From: Meloidogyne chitwoodi
Taxonomy: Eukaryota; Nematoda; Chromadorea; Rhabditida; Meloidogynidae
Direction: 5' to 3'
NCBI GenBank assembly: GCA_015183035.1
Contig: JACZZP010000001.1
Span: forward strand, 992,001-1,056,000
DNA: 64,000 bases
The translations under genes and the position numbers were made by a program. Within the stretch, counting starts at the first letter, position 1. The number at the start of each line of letters is the position of its first letter. Under the pieces are notes generated by a model. The model searched no databases. It was not told the DNA's origin and worked only from the letters and a program-made list of their open reading frames with translations. Shown here piece by piece: positions 35,278-50,200 of this stretch.

Positions 35278-38200
35278 ATGTATTTAAATAATAAAACTTC
35301 TGAAGTATTTATTAAACCAAAAACTGAAGAAATAGAAAAAGAATTATTATTTAATTTAAAAATTGAACATCAAAGTAGAAGAAATAAATATATTAATGAA
35401 TTAAAAAGAATTAATAATAATAAATCTCAATCAAGGCATTATCGTTATTTTATTATTAATAAACAAAAAGAAGTTAATTTTATTTAATTTAACCCAGTTA
35501 TAAGGACATATTATTAGAGAAGATATATTTAAATATAACTTTAATTCCAAATAAGTTAATGTGGGTATATTTATCTTTTTATAAAGACATCCGTGGTCAG
35601 TTCCTCTCAAGTGTTTATATTAAATAAATTATTTAATTTATTTTTAAAAGTCTATTTATCTCAAAAACAACAAATTTAAAACTTTTAATTATTTTAATTC
35701 TTCTTCTTCTTCTTCTTCTCAACAATCTCCTAATACTTCATTATTATCTTCACCTTCAATTCCCTATAATTTTTTAAAATATTTATCTACATCTAATAAT
35801 AATTCAAAATTTTATTCCACAATACAAAAGGTTTTACAAAATTTAATTTTTTTAATTAATTAATTTTAATTTTTAGAAATATTTAAAAACTAAAAAAATA
35901 AAATTAAAAAAAAATATTTTTTTTAATTTTATTATTCAAACTTTGCCTTTCTTTTTTCTTTTAATTCTTGCAATTGTAATTTTAAAACAACATTTTCAAA
36001 TTGAAATTTTACAAAAAAGGTTAATACAAATTGAGAAAAGATTTGAGGTATTAAATTAATTAAATTATTTATTTATTTATTTAAATTTAAAAAAAGGTAT
36101 CAATTATATAATTTGACCCTCTAATAATTATGGGAAATAAAGGATTAACCTAGGTATAAAGGAAAAGAAGATATATGTTTACACATGCAAATTTTCTTTT
36201 TTTTGTTTAAAAGGATTAAAATAAAAATAATTGGTATAAAATAAAAATGAATTTAATTTTAAATAAAAAAGAGGAATTTTTAAAATTTTTTGTTTGTAAA
36301 TATAATTAAGAATTATTTAATAAAATTAATAATTATATTAATTTTATTTATTATTTTCTCTGAGCGGTATTTATCAAAATAAATTTAAATTATTTAACCA
36401 TGAAATAAAGAAGGAATTTATTTATAAAAGAACATCTGCTTTATATTTAGATGGATACCCATATAATTATTAAGAGAGAGAAATATTAAAAAAGGTTTTA
36501 AAATAATTGGGATAAATATACATAAATAAATATAAATGTTTTTGATTAATTAATAAAAAAAAATAAATTTGTTGAGAATGAGAAAATTAGCATTTTATTT
36601 GCCTAAGGGAAATTAATAAATTATTTATAAAATATTTTTTTAAATAAAAATTAAAAATAATTAATTTAAATAAATAATTTAATATTTTTTTAGAATAATA
36701 AAATTTATGAAAGTAAAATATATTTACAAAAGAGGAATTTACGTTCCCCGCGTGAACGTGAAAAATCAACTTCTTGTATTTGTCCACAAGGTATTAAATT
36801 AAATTATTTATTTATTTATTTATTTAGGTGAAAAAGGTGATGCTGGTCTTCAGGTGAATTTTTATTTATTTTATTAATTTGTTTTCTTTTTTTTTTAATT
36901 TTTCTTTTTGCTTTAAAATTTTGTTTTAATAATTTCCTTTAAAAAATAAAAGAATGCTCAACAACAATTAATAAATTCTTCTCCACTAAATATTCCATGC
37001 CGTTATTTTCCAAGTTTGCCTTGGAGAAGAGTTTTTTCTTCTTCAAAAACTTTTAAAAAAACTCAAAATCATCAAAGAATAAAACCTTTTGTTTGTGTTT
37101 TTTTATTTTATATTAATGTTTTGTGTTTTGTTTTAGCCATTTGTTGATGCTTTTGGTCGTGAAATATTTACTTTTGGATTTTTATTTTCATCAGATGGAC
37201 GTAGAATTTATTTGCGTGGATTGCCTGGAAGACCTGGCCCTCCTGTATTTTTTTATTTATTTTTTAATTTCTGGTTATTTTAATTTTTGTATGTTTAAAG
37301 TATTTTTTTTCGTTTTTTGAATTTGTTATTGTTTAAAATTAACAAAAATACTTTTAAACAATTTTTAGGGTGAAAAGGGGGCTAGAGGACATCCTGGCTT
37401 CCCGGTATTTCTAAAATAATTTTTATTAAAAAATAAAATTTAAGGGCCCAATTGGATTGGATGGTGCACGTGGATTGCCTGTAAATTTTTAATTAAAAAT
37501 ATTTTAATTAATTTTTAGGGACAAATTGGTCTGCCAGGTCCAAAAGGTGCTAAAGGTGAACAATGTTTACCTCCAATATCTTCTGAAACTGTTAAATATC
37601 TTCAGGTTATTTTTTTAAATTTAATTAATTTTAATTTTTTGAAGTCATTTCCCCCAAATAATTCTGGCCGTCAACTTTCTTCACATCCACCAACAATTAT
37701 TCAAGGACCTCCTGGTCCTCCTGGATTGCCTGGACAATCTGGACGTTCTGGAGAAAAAGGAGAACGTGGTTTGCCTGGATTTGATGGAGAATCTAAACAA
37801 GGACCTAAAGGTGAAAATGGAATACCTGGAAGAACAGGACTAACTGGGCCTAGAGGAGAAAAAGGAGAAAAGGTTTTTTGTTTTTGAATTAATTTATTTA
37901 TTTTTCCTTTTCCTTATTTTCTTTCTTTTTATTGTTTTTTTGTCTCTCTGTTTTGTTTAAGGGATCATTGGGACTTCCAGGACGTGATGGTCGTATTGGA
38001 CAAACTGGACTTGTTGGCCCTAGAGGATTTCCTGGACCTAAAGGTGATCTTGGAATTCAAAATTTATTAGAAAATAATAAACAAAAACAACATAAACAAA
38101 TAAATAATAATGATAATTGTCAATGTAAAGATGGAAAACCAGTAAGATATTTATTTATTTTTTTCTTTTTTCTTTTCTTTTTTGTCTCTATTATTTTTAA

Positions 38201-39687
38201 AAATAATTTTAAAAATGTTTTTTTATGTTTTTAGGGTGAAAAAGGTGAACCTGGTATTTCAACAATACAACAAACAAAACAAAACATTAATGGAATTAAT
38301 TCTAAAACAACAACAATTCTTCAGGGTCCACCTGGACCTAAAGGAGAAAAAGTTTTTATTTAATTAAATATTTTAATAAAAATATTATATAATTAATTAT
38401 TTAAGGGTGATACAGGAAATATTGGCAAAAAGGGGAAAAAGGTAAAAAAATATATTAATTAATTAATTAATTATTTTTCTTTTTTTCCTTTTCTTTTCTT
38501 TTTAATATTTAAATATTTGTCAGTTAATTATTTGTATTATTTAGTTCTGTCAGTGTTTTCTTTTTCTTTTTTTTTAGAATAATTATTTTAATCAAAATGA
38601 ACGAAGAAAACAAAAATTTTCAAAAATATCAGAAGATCTTCAACAACAATTTAATTTAAATTCAATTAAACAAACAGAGAAATTACTTTTACCAATTTTA
38701 CAAAATAAAATATTTAAAAATATTACTGCTTATTTTGAGGTAATTATTTAATTAAAATAAATATTATTTTTTCTAAATTATATTTTTAAGTCTCATTTAT
38801 CTAAAATCCTTCAAGGCCCCCAAGGTGCACGTGGATTACCAGGTCCAGGTGGTGAAAAAGGAGAAAGAGGTGAAATTGGCCTTCCTGGATTGCCTGGACA
38901 ACCTGTAATGATTTTTAAATAAATAAATTAATTTAAATATGTTTAAATTAATTAAGGCATTTCCTTCGTTTCCACCTGTTTTTACTAGTCACAATACTAA
39001 ACAAGGACTTAGAGTAATTTAATTAAATATTTAATTTAATATTTTAATTTTTAGGGACCGTCAGGACTGCCAGGTCCTCCTGGCCTTCCAGGTCTGCCTG
39101 GACAATCAGGTTCTCAAGGCACAATTGGTTTGCCAGGATCTCCTGGTCCAATGGGGCTAAGAGGACCGCCTGGTATTGTTGGCATGCCTGTGAGAATATT
39201 TTTATGTGTTTTTATTTATTTATTTCTTTAACTTTTTTCTTTCTTTTCTTTATCTTTTTTATGTTTTTTTTAATTTTAATTTATTTTTAATATAAAATTA
39301 AATTACCTAAATATTATTTTTTATTTAATATTAGGGAATACCTGGAACAAAAGGCGAAATAGGCCCAATGGGTTTACCTGGAATGACTGGCGCAAAAGGA
39401 GATCGTGGTCCTAAAGGAGATCAGGTAAAAAATATAATTAATTATTTTTATTTATTTTTAGGGTTTACCAGGACTTGATGCTCCTTGTCCACCTGGTCCT
39501 GATGGCCGTCCATTACCTTATTGTGGAGATCCTGCTCCATTGCCTGAGGTTTTTGATTTTTTAAATTTATTTTTTTTTCAAATATTTAATCATAATTTAA
39601 AAATATAAATAATATTAGTCAAACAGCCTTCTACTTCTTTCATTAAATGGTCGAAATGGGAATGGGGTTGCTGATGATAATTCTTAA
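35278..39687 (+). CDS. Transmembrane (MACIT-like) collagen
   Basis: About 21 exons, nearly all phase 0. The first seven are 35278-35472, 35651-35830, 35877-36047, 36694-36790, 36828-36853, 36953-37090 and 37137-37244; the last is 39619-39687. An N-terminal cytoplasmic part of about 138 residues is followed by one membrane segment (about residues 139-162, [13 protein letters not shown]) and a short coiled-coil-like heptad region. Gly-X-Y blocks ([38 protein letters not shown]) then alternate with non-collagenous spacers. The C-terminal block carries [12 protein letters not shown] with cysteines. Order and topology fit type XIII/XXIII/XXV membrane collagens, represented in C. elegans by COL-99, not cuticle collagens. 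An alternative last exon at about 40047-40094 (GSRSRQTTLKMNSNN then stop) follows a ttttaag-like acceptor and is in phase. Confidence 0.8.
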
Positions 39688-39689
39688 AA

Positions 39690-42600
39690 AAAAGAGTAAA
39701 ATAAATAAATATATGTACTACTAGTCTGTGTGCAATTAATTAATTAGGGGAAGGAAAATAAAAAATAATTAAAATTTTGAAATAAAAAAATAAATTATTT
39801 TTAAAAAAGAAAACTTTGAAAAAAAAACATTTTAAGAATATATTTTTAATTAAATTTAAGGTTTTTAATTTAAATTTATTTTTTAGATTTTTTATAATAA
39901 AAAAACAAAAATTCCTTTCCTCCCTTTTTTGTATTTTTTATCTTTTTTTGTTTGGTTTAATTTTGGCTTAATTTTTGTTTTTAATCTTTTCTTTTTTTAA
40001 TTCTGTTTTTGCTCTTCTTTTTTTTTTAATAATTTTAAAAATTTAAGGGTTCACGCTCAAGACAAACAACATTGAAAATGAATTCCAATAATTAAGAATA
40101 AAGAAGAGAATCTTCATAAAAATTATTTTAATTTTAGATTATTTTAGTAGAGAATATATTTTATTTTTTAAAATAAAAATACTTTTTAACTTTTCCAAAA
40201 ATAATTTTTAATATTTTTGTGGTAGATCAAGACTTAGGGAACTAAAGTTTTACAAAAAATTAGTTTATCTGACTTTTCGAAATACCAATGGGTACAATAA
40301 TTTATTTAATGTCATTTTATTAAATCTATATATTCAAATTTTGGACCAAAAGTTTGAAGGCCTTCCATATATTTGAGAGATATTTTTAAATTAATTAATT
40401 AATTAATTTTTATTATAAAAAAACATTTTCCAATTGTTTATTATTATTTATTTTGCTAAAAAATATTAAATAAAAATTAAATATTTTTATTTTGTGTTTT
40501 GGTTAAATAACTTTTTTTACGTAAAAGAAAACTAAAAATAAATAATTATTTAAATTAATTTTTAGTTTCTTTTTTAATTCATTAATTAATAATAATAATT
40601 ATTATTATTATGAAAAAATAAATTAATAGATAATTATGTTGTTTAGTCGAAATTTTGGATTTTTTACCTTTGATAATCTTTAATTTTTTTAAATTAAAAT
40701 AAATAAAATACAAAATAAATAAATAATATATATATTTATTTTATTAATATATTTAAATAATTTATAATAATATTTTAAGTAATTTATTATTTTATTTTAT
40801 TTATGTCTTCTCTCTTCTATTTATTTTTAAATCCCTACTTGACATGCAAAAACTTTTTAAATATTAGTAAAATAATAGAAATAAAAACTTAAAAAATTTA
40901 TTTGCTAATAAAATTCTTTTTAAAATATTTTATTCTGTTCCAAATTTGTAAAAAACAAAAAAAAATAATTAAAAAATTGTTTTATTTTAATTTATTCTTT
41001 TAAAATGTTTTCATTTATTTATTTTTGCTAAAAATTTGTTATTTATAATAAAAATAAGATAAAAAAATAATTTTAATTATTAAATTTAAAAAAATAATTT
41101 TATTTATTTTTAACTGAAGAAAGCTCACAATAATAATAAAGAAAATATTTTATTTATTTGATTAATTATTAAATTAATTGTTTTCTCCTTATTTTTTAAT
41201 TTATAATTAAATTATAATTTTAAAGAGAATCTTTAGGTAATAAATAAATAAATAAATAAATTTTATTTTATTTTAATTTATTAAATATTAATAAAAAATT
41301 AAATTAATATATTTAAACTAAATGTTACGCACAAAAGTTTTAAAAAATAAATTAAAAAAAATCATTATTATTATTTAATATTAAAAAATTTTCATCATTT
41401 TCTCCCCTAACCAATTTATCAATTTTATTTTATTTTTACACGTTACACCTTCTCTCCTATTTATTTGTTATATTTTTAATATATTTATTTATTTTAACTG
41501 ATTTTTTCATTTTTTTTTAATATTTTTTTAACATAAAAATAAAATATATTTAAATAAATTATCTAAAATTTTAATTTTTAAAAATCAAGAAAAGTTACTA
41601 AAATAAAATTATTAATAAAATAAGGACTTAATAATAATTCAGAGTAAATATTTATTAGAGATAAATATGTAATATTTTTTATTCGCGCAATAAAAATATT
41701 TTTTTATGTTTGTTTGCCTATCAAATTTAAGTAAAATTTGTTTGGCGATTAAAAAAGAAAAATAAGTTTAAAAAAATAAAAAAAAAGATTATTTGCTTAA
41801 ATCAATTAATTTTTGATTTAATTAATTAAAAAGAAAACAAATAATATTAAATAATTTAAATAATTTTAGATAAAATCTTATTTTTATATTAAAATAATAA
41901 TATTATTTTGCCAAAATAAAAATAATAATAATCGGAGGTGATTATCCCGTTATTTTGCTTAATAATATTTTATTAAATAAATTAATAAATCATTTTCAAA
42001 CATTCTCTCATTATTATTATTTTTATTTATTTATTTTGTTTTTTATTAAATAAAAATAATATATTAATTTATTTTTAAAATATATTATTAATTTAAAATA
42101 AATATATAGAATATTTCTAAAAACTTTAAAAAATAAATTATATATAAATGTCGATCAAAATTAATAAAACTTTAACAAACAGCCTTTTTTGTGTTATTTA
42201 AATAAAAATAACGTCACATAGAAAAAAATTCCTTAAAAAATTTTATTAATTTTTTAAAATTTTTAAATATTATTTTATGTTTAATTTATTAAAATATTTA
42301 AAATAAATATTTCATTAATTTAATTAAAATAAAATAAAAAATAATAATTTTTAAAATATTAGGTATTCCCCTTCTCCAATAAAATAAATACTTTTATTTT
42401 TTCATCAATTTTATTGTCATTTTTATTTTTTTTTAAATTCTTTTTTAATACATAAATTCTTTTTTTTTTATATTTTAAACAAATAAAAATTCGATTAAAT
42501 GTTCCATTTTTTATCAGTTTATTTAAATAAATATTTATATATTTTAATAATTTATTGCAAAATTAATGTTAAATAATATTTATATATTTTTCATAATTTT

Positions 42601-43047
42601 TAAAAACTTAAAAAAAATTAATAATTTTTATTATTTTATTAAATAAATTTAATTCCTTTAAAAATTAAAAAATATAAATCCCTCCTCTATATTAATAAAT
42701 ATATTTTTTTTAATTTTCTATTAAAAATTTATGTATTATTGACCATTTCCGATTATTTAATAAATTTTTATTTTTTTTTATTATTTGAATGAATAACCTT
42801 GAAAATTTAAGTGATTTTTAATTATTATTTTTATTTATTTATTTTTTTAATAATTATTAAAAAATAATTTTATTTTATTAAAGCTGAAAAATAATAATTA
42901 ATTAATAAATAAATATATAATTAAATATTTATTTTTAAATAATTATTAATTTAATTATATATATATTTTTTATAACGTTTAAAACACAAAATAATAAAAA
43001 TAAAAAACAACAAAATAAAAAATAAAAATAATATTAACAATTGGACG
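39690..43047. other. Gene-poor A+T desert
   Basis: Over 3 kb of A+T-rich low-complexity DNA. Apart from the possible alternative collagen exon near 40047 I see no coding frame, RNA gene or repeat family. Confidence 0.55.
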
Positions 43048-45620
43048 ATGGAGATGACAGTTCTTGGGTATTAATTTAATTAAATTAATTAATTTATTTA
43101 TTTTTTAATTTTATATAAATTATAAACAATTTATTAATTTATATATACTTTACAAATTAAATTTTAAACTCATAGAAAATAAAATACTTTAAGGACATAT
43201 TAATATAGATAATTCACAAGAGTTTTCTTATAAAATTCCATCTGATGATATAATCCGTATAATGTTTTTTTGAGTTTAATTATAAAAAGAGAAAAGAGTT
43301 TTAATTTTATATTAATTAATTTATTAAATTAAATAGAAATAGAGTAAGTGTATTAACTCAAAATGGTAACAAAGTTGGTCCAATTGGAGGAAAAATGGGA
43401 GATTATTTTGAAGGAAAAGATGGAAATTTAAGAAAAAGTAAAGGATTAGGATGGATATTAGCTGCTTTCTTTGTAGTTGCTGATATGGCTGGAGGAGGAA
43501 TTGTTGCTTTACCTACAGCTGTTATTAGATGCCGTTAATATAAATTTAATTTAATTAAATAATTAATTTTATAGAATTTTATCCTGGAATTATTTTACTT
43601 TCTGTTATGGCTATTATTTCAACATTTTCAGCTGTTATGTTAAGCAAATGTTGGGAAATTTTATTAAGAAGATTTCCAGATTATAGAACACATTGCCGTA
43701 AACCTTATGCAGAAATTGGTTTTAGAGCACTTGGACCTTTAATGAAGTAATTATTATTATTATTTAAATTAATAATATTTAATAATATTTTAGAACAATT
43801 GTTTCAACATGTGTTAATATTACTCAATTTGGAGCTTCTACAGTAATTAATTAATTAATTAATTAATAATTATTATTTTTTAATTTAAAAGGTATTTTTA
43901 CTTCTTAGTGCCAAAAATATTCAAGACTTTCTTAAAGCATTTTTTCATATTGATATTAGTTTTTGTTTATTAATATTAATTGTTGCATTAATTTTATTAC
44001 CTATTACATTACTTAAATCTCCAAATGATTTTTGGCCAGTAATTGTTGGTGGAATGTTAAGTACTGGAATTGCAAGTTTTTTAATAATTAAAATTAATTT
44101 TTAATTTTAATTAAAAAACAAAAGTTATTTTAATTTGTTTGGGTTCTTTTTTGGATATAAATTCATGTTCTCCTGTTAGAGAATTACCTCAATTTAAATT
44201 ATCTAATTATCTTTATGCATTGGGAACAATGTTATTTACTTATGGGGGACATTCAGCATTTCCAACAATTCAACATGATATGAAAAAACCTTCACATTTT
44301 GATCGTTCAGCAATTTTTGGATTTATTTGTAATTTAATTTTAAATTCTAAAATAAATTAATTTATTTTTTAGTAATGTCATTTTTTAATTTTGGTGTTGT
44401 TTCCATTACTGGTTTAGTTTATGGGGACAGTTTACGTGATTCTGTTATTAATTCTATTCAAACTGGTTTTTCTTTTTAACATTTTTTTTAAATATTTTTT
44501 TTTTAAAGTTTGGATTCAACAAGCTGTTAATTTAATGATAACAGCACATTGTTAGTTTAATAAATAATTTAAAAAATTATTTTTAAATTATTATTTTTAG
44601 GTCTTTTAACAGTTACATTAATTATTAATCCATTAAATCAAGAAGTTGAAGAACTTTTTGATGTCCCTCATGGTTTGATTTAATTATTAATAATAAATTG
44701 TTTTTATATTTAAATTTAAAAAAGATAATTATTTAATATATTTTACTCTTTTTATTTATTTATAGGCTTATATAAAAAATTAAATATAAAAAAAGTAGAT
44801 CCAATTTGGTTACTTTTTTAAATTAAAAATTTAAACGAATATTAATAAAAAAATAAAGTTTATTTGTTTAGTGTAAATTCTTTAACTTAACTTTTAATTT
44901 TTTCATAAATTTTAAAATATATTTATTTATTATTTTTTTCTTAGAATTTTGTTCAAAACGTGTAATTGTCAGAACAGCTGTTATGTTCTCAATAGTTTTT
45001 GTTGCTGAAACAATTCCAAGTTTTGGACCAGTTTTAGACTTTTTTGGTGGTTCTACTGTTGCATTAACTTCAGTTATTTTTCCTTGTTTATTTTATCTTT
45101 TTTTGGCTGCTGGTGAGAAAAAAGCTAATGAATCAGCACATTTTGGGAATGAAAAACCACCAACATTTTCAGAGTATAAAATATTTTATTTTTAAAAAAA
45201 AATTTAATTTTTAAAAATTATAGAATGATTCAACGTACAAATCGTCCAATTTTAATTTTATGTGGATTTGTTATTAGTTAATTTAATTTATTTTTAAATT
45301 TATTTTAATTTAATTTTGTCAGTTTTATCATCATTAGCTGGCATAATAGCAACAATTTCTGCTTTAATCTCATTAATTGGAACTGGTTTTACACCTCCTT
45401 GTTATCTTAGCCATTTATTCCCTAATAAACATTTAAATAATTTAATTAATAATTCAATATCAATTTCTACTTTAAGTGCCACAAATTGTTGTGGACATTA
45501 TCAAAATATTTCTAGGTAATTTTTCTTTTTTTATTTGTTAAATAATATTTAAAAAAATATTTTATTAGGTATGGATCAACATCTGAAAATTGTATTGCCG
45601 CAAAACTTGATTTTTATTAA
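43048..45620 (+). CDS. AAAP-family amino-acid transporter
   Basis: Multi-exon gene encoding about eleven membrane segments of the amino acid/auxin permease (SLC32/36/38) superfamily. Clear segments include [73 protein letters not shown] and [20 protein letters not shown]. The GGGIVALP helix and the FDVP, FGP and GGS motifs are family hallmarks for substrate binding. An exon at 43337-43533 joins in phase to PSDDIIR upstream. The 5' end is not settled: the ATG at 43048 gives a first exon whose phase does not match the next exon, so the true start may lie elsewhere. The last exon ends at 45620 after [11 protein letters not shown]. The extracellular C-terminal Cys-containing tail is unusual. Substrate cannot be inferred. 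Confidence 0.8.
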
Positions 45621-46759
45621 AAGAAAAATTAATTAAATAAATAAATAAATATGTACATATTCCCCAGAAATAATATATATCAGAATTAAATTTTAAATAA
45701 ATTTTATATTTTTAAAAAAATAAAATTAATATATATTTTATTAATTTAATTCTTGTGATATATCTTCTACATATTAAACTTTTTTCCCGAGTAAATTTCT
45801 TTTTTTATTATTAAATTTAAAAAGTATAAAAATTAATTAAATCTGATAAAAATATTTTTTATTTTAATTTTGATTTTAATTATTTTAATATAAATTATAT
45901 TTTTCATAAAATATTTATTTAAAGTTCCCTTAAAATTAATTTCTTTATTTTATTGTTTTTTAGAATATAATAAAATATATTTATTTAAAAAAAAAGTAAA
46001 TAAATTTTATTTAAAATTTTTTTTATTTATTTTTTAAAAATCTTTTATTTCAAATAATTATTATTTTAAATTTTTTTCTAATATTTTTAAAAGCTTTTTT
46101 TAGAAAAGCTTTTAAAATTCTTTAAAAAAATAAATAAAATTCTTTTTTTCTAATATTTTTATTATCTCTTCATTTGATCAGTTTTACTTATTAAAATGAA
46201 GAAAAGATGATCGAGAAATAAATTTAAAATAAAATAAAAAATAACAAATTTGTAAAAACATTATTATTAATATAAATATGTAGATATATATGTAAGCTTA
46301 TATATTTTAAATTTTAAAAATAAAAATATTTTTATTAAATTAAAAATAAATATTAATTAATTAATTATATAAATTAATTTTAATTTTAAATTTATTTAAA
46401 TTGCTTATTAATTTAAATATTTTTTTAATTATATATCAAAATTAAACAAATATTTTAAGGCATTTTTAAATAAAAAAATTATTTTTTATATTTATTTTTT
46501 GTAAATTAAATAAAATAATAAAAGAATTGGTAATTAGGATTTGTTGCACACGTGTTAACTATAAAACATTTTAAAAAATAAAATTGTTACCATGTGCCCC
46601 AAATCATGATAACTAATTTTTTTTAAAATTTACTATTTAAATTTATTATTTAAAAAATAAAATTAAAAAAATATTTTTTAAATAATTTCCAGAAAATTTA
46701 ATTTTCTGCATATAACATTTTTATTTATAATATTAAATAAAATATTATTTATTTATTTT
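45621..46759. other. A+T-rich intergenic stretch
   Basis: No gene recognised. A short palindrome built on aaaagctttt halves lies near 46090-46120. The remainder is low complexity up to the start of the inverted duplication arm. Confidence 0.5.
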
Positions 46760-47211
46760 TATATGAATCATTATTCATTCTCTTTAATAAAAAGGTAAAT
46801 AATTTAAATATTTTTGGATTAATTTATATTTTTATTTTATATTATTAAAAAAAATTTTATTTAATATAATTTAAAAAAAATTAAAAAAATTTTATTCAAA
46901 TAATTTTTCAATTTTTTAACCTTTTTATTTGTTTAATTATTTAACAGACATTAAAATAAAATTTTCAAATATTTTATTAAAAAAAGCTTTTCCGTTTTAT
47001 TGTTTTAATTTTTTTTATTTATTTAAATAATTTACTAAACAAATTATCATGATTTAAAGTTAAAATATTTTAAATAAATTGCCAATAAATAATGTTTAAA
47101 CAGCTAAGAGGAAGGAATTACTTTTTATTTTATTTTATAAAAAGAAAATTTATTAAATTAATTATTTAAATATATTTTTATTTTATAAATTAATTAATTT
47201 AAATTAAATAA

Positions 47212-50200
47212 ATGAAATCAATTCAAGCATTTTTTAATTTAATTTTTCTTCAATTATTTTTGTTTGAGACAGCAAAATTTGTCCTTAGTCAAAGTATTTT
47301 TTTATTTAAATATGTATAATAAATATTTCTTTATTAAATGAATAAAAATATTTTTTCTTACTAAAAAGCCTGAAAAGTCTAAAATAAGATATAATACATA
47401 TAGGAGAAGGAATTTATTAAAAAAGAATTTGATTAGATAATTTTAAAATAATATTTTTTTTTAATTATTTTAAATAATTTAAATATTTTTCGAAAAAAAA
47501 ATAAATTTAAATTAAATATTTTAATTTAAATATTTATTTATTTTTAATTTAAAAGCAATATCTCCACCATGTTCTTGTTTAATTATTAAACCAAATTTTG
47601 GTACTAGTTCAAGTATTCCTCAACAATTATGTGTTCCTTCATTAGCTTATGATCAAACTAGTTTATGGTTAACTTGGAATAAACCTGATATTTATAAAAA
47701 TATTGTTGATTTTAATATTTATTTAAATAATAAGGTATTTAAATATTAAAATAAATATTTTTTTCTTTTAAAGAATATTGGAAGTGCTAAAACAAATTTT
47801 ATTCAAAATACCATTTCTGGTCCTTATTTTCAAAATTTTTATAAAAATGATTTAAACAATTTTCATACAAAAATACTTTATGAAACATTTCTTGTTACTA
47901 GACTTAAACCAGATACAATATATACATTTTTTGTAAGAGCTGTAGATGTTAATGGAAATGAATCTGGTAATAGTAATCAAATTATTGCTAAAACAGCATC
48001 TAATTATGAAAAAGTAAAGGGAAGAGAGGAGTTTTCAATTAATTAAATTTTTTTATTAAAAAGATTATTGATATAACATCAATTGGAGCAAAAGGAGATG
48101 GAACTACTTTAAATACTGTAACAATACAAAATGCTATTAATCAATGTGCAAACTCAACATCAGCTTTTGGTTGTAAAGTTGTCATTCCAAAAGGAACATT
48201 TCTTAGTGGACCAATATTTTTACGTTCACAAATGACTTTAGAATTGACTAATGGAGCTATTTTACGTGCAACTTCAAATTCAGCTAAATATCCAAATCAA
48301 TATGGAAAAACTCCTATTTCTTTTTTAAATGCTTCTGTATAATAAAAGATTAAATAAAATATTATTTATTTATTTTTTAAAAAACAGAATGGATCATTAA
48401 CAAATATTCGTTTAACTGGTTTAGGGTCAATTTCTGGTAATGGATGGAAATTAGCTTCTACAGTTATAGATGAACTTGGAAAACAAATTCCAATTTATCC
48501 AAAAGGATCTGCCAATACAATTAAAAATTTAGGTATTTTAGCAGCTAATCAAGTAGCAGCTAATGGAAATAATTATGACTCAAGATCAAGACTTGCTAGT
48601 TTTAATTTTGTTACAAATTTATTTATTGGGGGAGGTTTAACATTTACAAATCCTTCAATGACTACAATAGGACTTGGAAATTGTAATAATGTTGTAAGTT
48701 ATTTATTTAATTTATATTTTTTAAATTTATTTTTAAGTCAATTATTAATGTTAGATTTCAAACATATAATATTAATAATGGTGATGGTATAGATATTGGT
48801 AGAAGTTCTAACATTCAAATTATTGGCAGCTTTTTTGATACAGGAGATGATTGTATTGCAATGGGTACTGGATGTGGAAGTACTGCAGGAAAAGCTCCTC
48901 CTGTTCAATGCGTACTAATAAGAAATAACTATTTTCGGCACGGACATGGGGCACCGGCATTTGGTGGTAGTACTGGAGATTGGGTTATGGATGTACTCGT
49001 TGAGGTAAAAAAATATATTTTATATAATTATTTTTGAGTTCCCTCTTACTAAATATATTTTAATTATTGCTAGCGAAGGAGGTCGCACGAAGGGCGACCT
49101 CCTTCGCTAGCAAAACAATCAAACAAACTAACACAAAAAACAATTTTAAAACTTTTCCAATGGACATCCAGTAAACTTTCAATCATAAGTATATTTCAAA
49201 GGTTTCCTTATCCTTTCATCAAGTAAATTTCCCACATTATCCAAAAGTTTTCCACTATTCCAAATATTTCTATATAAAATCACATGTTCATAATCAACAA
49301 ACTTATATCACCTTGTTAACATTTCACTTTTATCTTAACTGTCCGTAATCTTGAAAACTTACCTAAATAAGCACTAAACATTTTTCATTATAAAACAAAC
49401 TTTTCAATCATATATTTACTTCCCCAAATAAGTCTCATTATACCTGATGAACTTAACTTTCCAGCTTATTTCAATTCATTAGAATTCAGTCATTTATCCT
49501 CGCCTCCACCTTTTATGCCTTAATTCCAAATTATTTTCATCTTTTAGAATAAAGATGGGTTCAAACACAGTTTTAAAATCAATCAAGCTTGTGTCAAAGT
49601 TCAGGATCAAATTTAAGTGCAAACATTTCTAATATCAGGCCTAATCACGCTTCAAGATTCTTTGCTCTTACTTAAGTCTATTTTCTTGTTCTAGTTCTGT
49701 TTCATTTTCTAAATGCTTTTACCGATCTTTAACAGAAAACTTTGCTATTACTCATACTTAGTTTTTATTCTAAATCCAATACTAAATCTATTTCTATATC
49801 TATATTCAAAGCTCCACTACAGCAAGCGCCTAGCAATGTTTTTGTTGTCTCTTGTTGTTTTGAAGTGTAGAAATAAGAATATGAATGATTAAAAATCAAC
49901 CTTTTTATACTCAACATTCTATAATATTCAAGTTTTAAATTCAAGCTTATTTTCAAGTTCTAAGTTCAAGCTTATTTTCAAATTCTAAGCTCAAGTTATT
50001 TTCAAGTTTTAAGTTCAAGCTTCTTTTCAAGTTCTAAACCCTCATTCTCTTCCCCAAATCATTTTACTATAAAAGCCCCCATAAGTCACAAACAACAAAT
50101 GTGACATTTTTTTCCATCGCATTAAGTTTTATATATAGGATTTTCAAAAGTTTATATGTAAATAGGTTAAAATTAAAATTAAAAAAATTTCAGGACTCAA

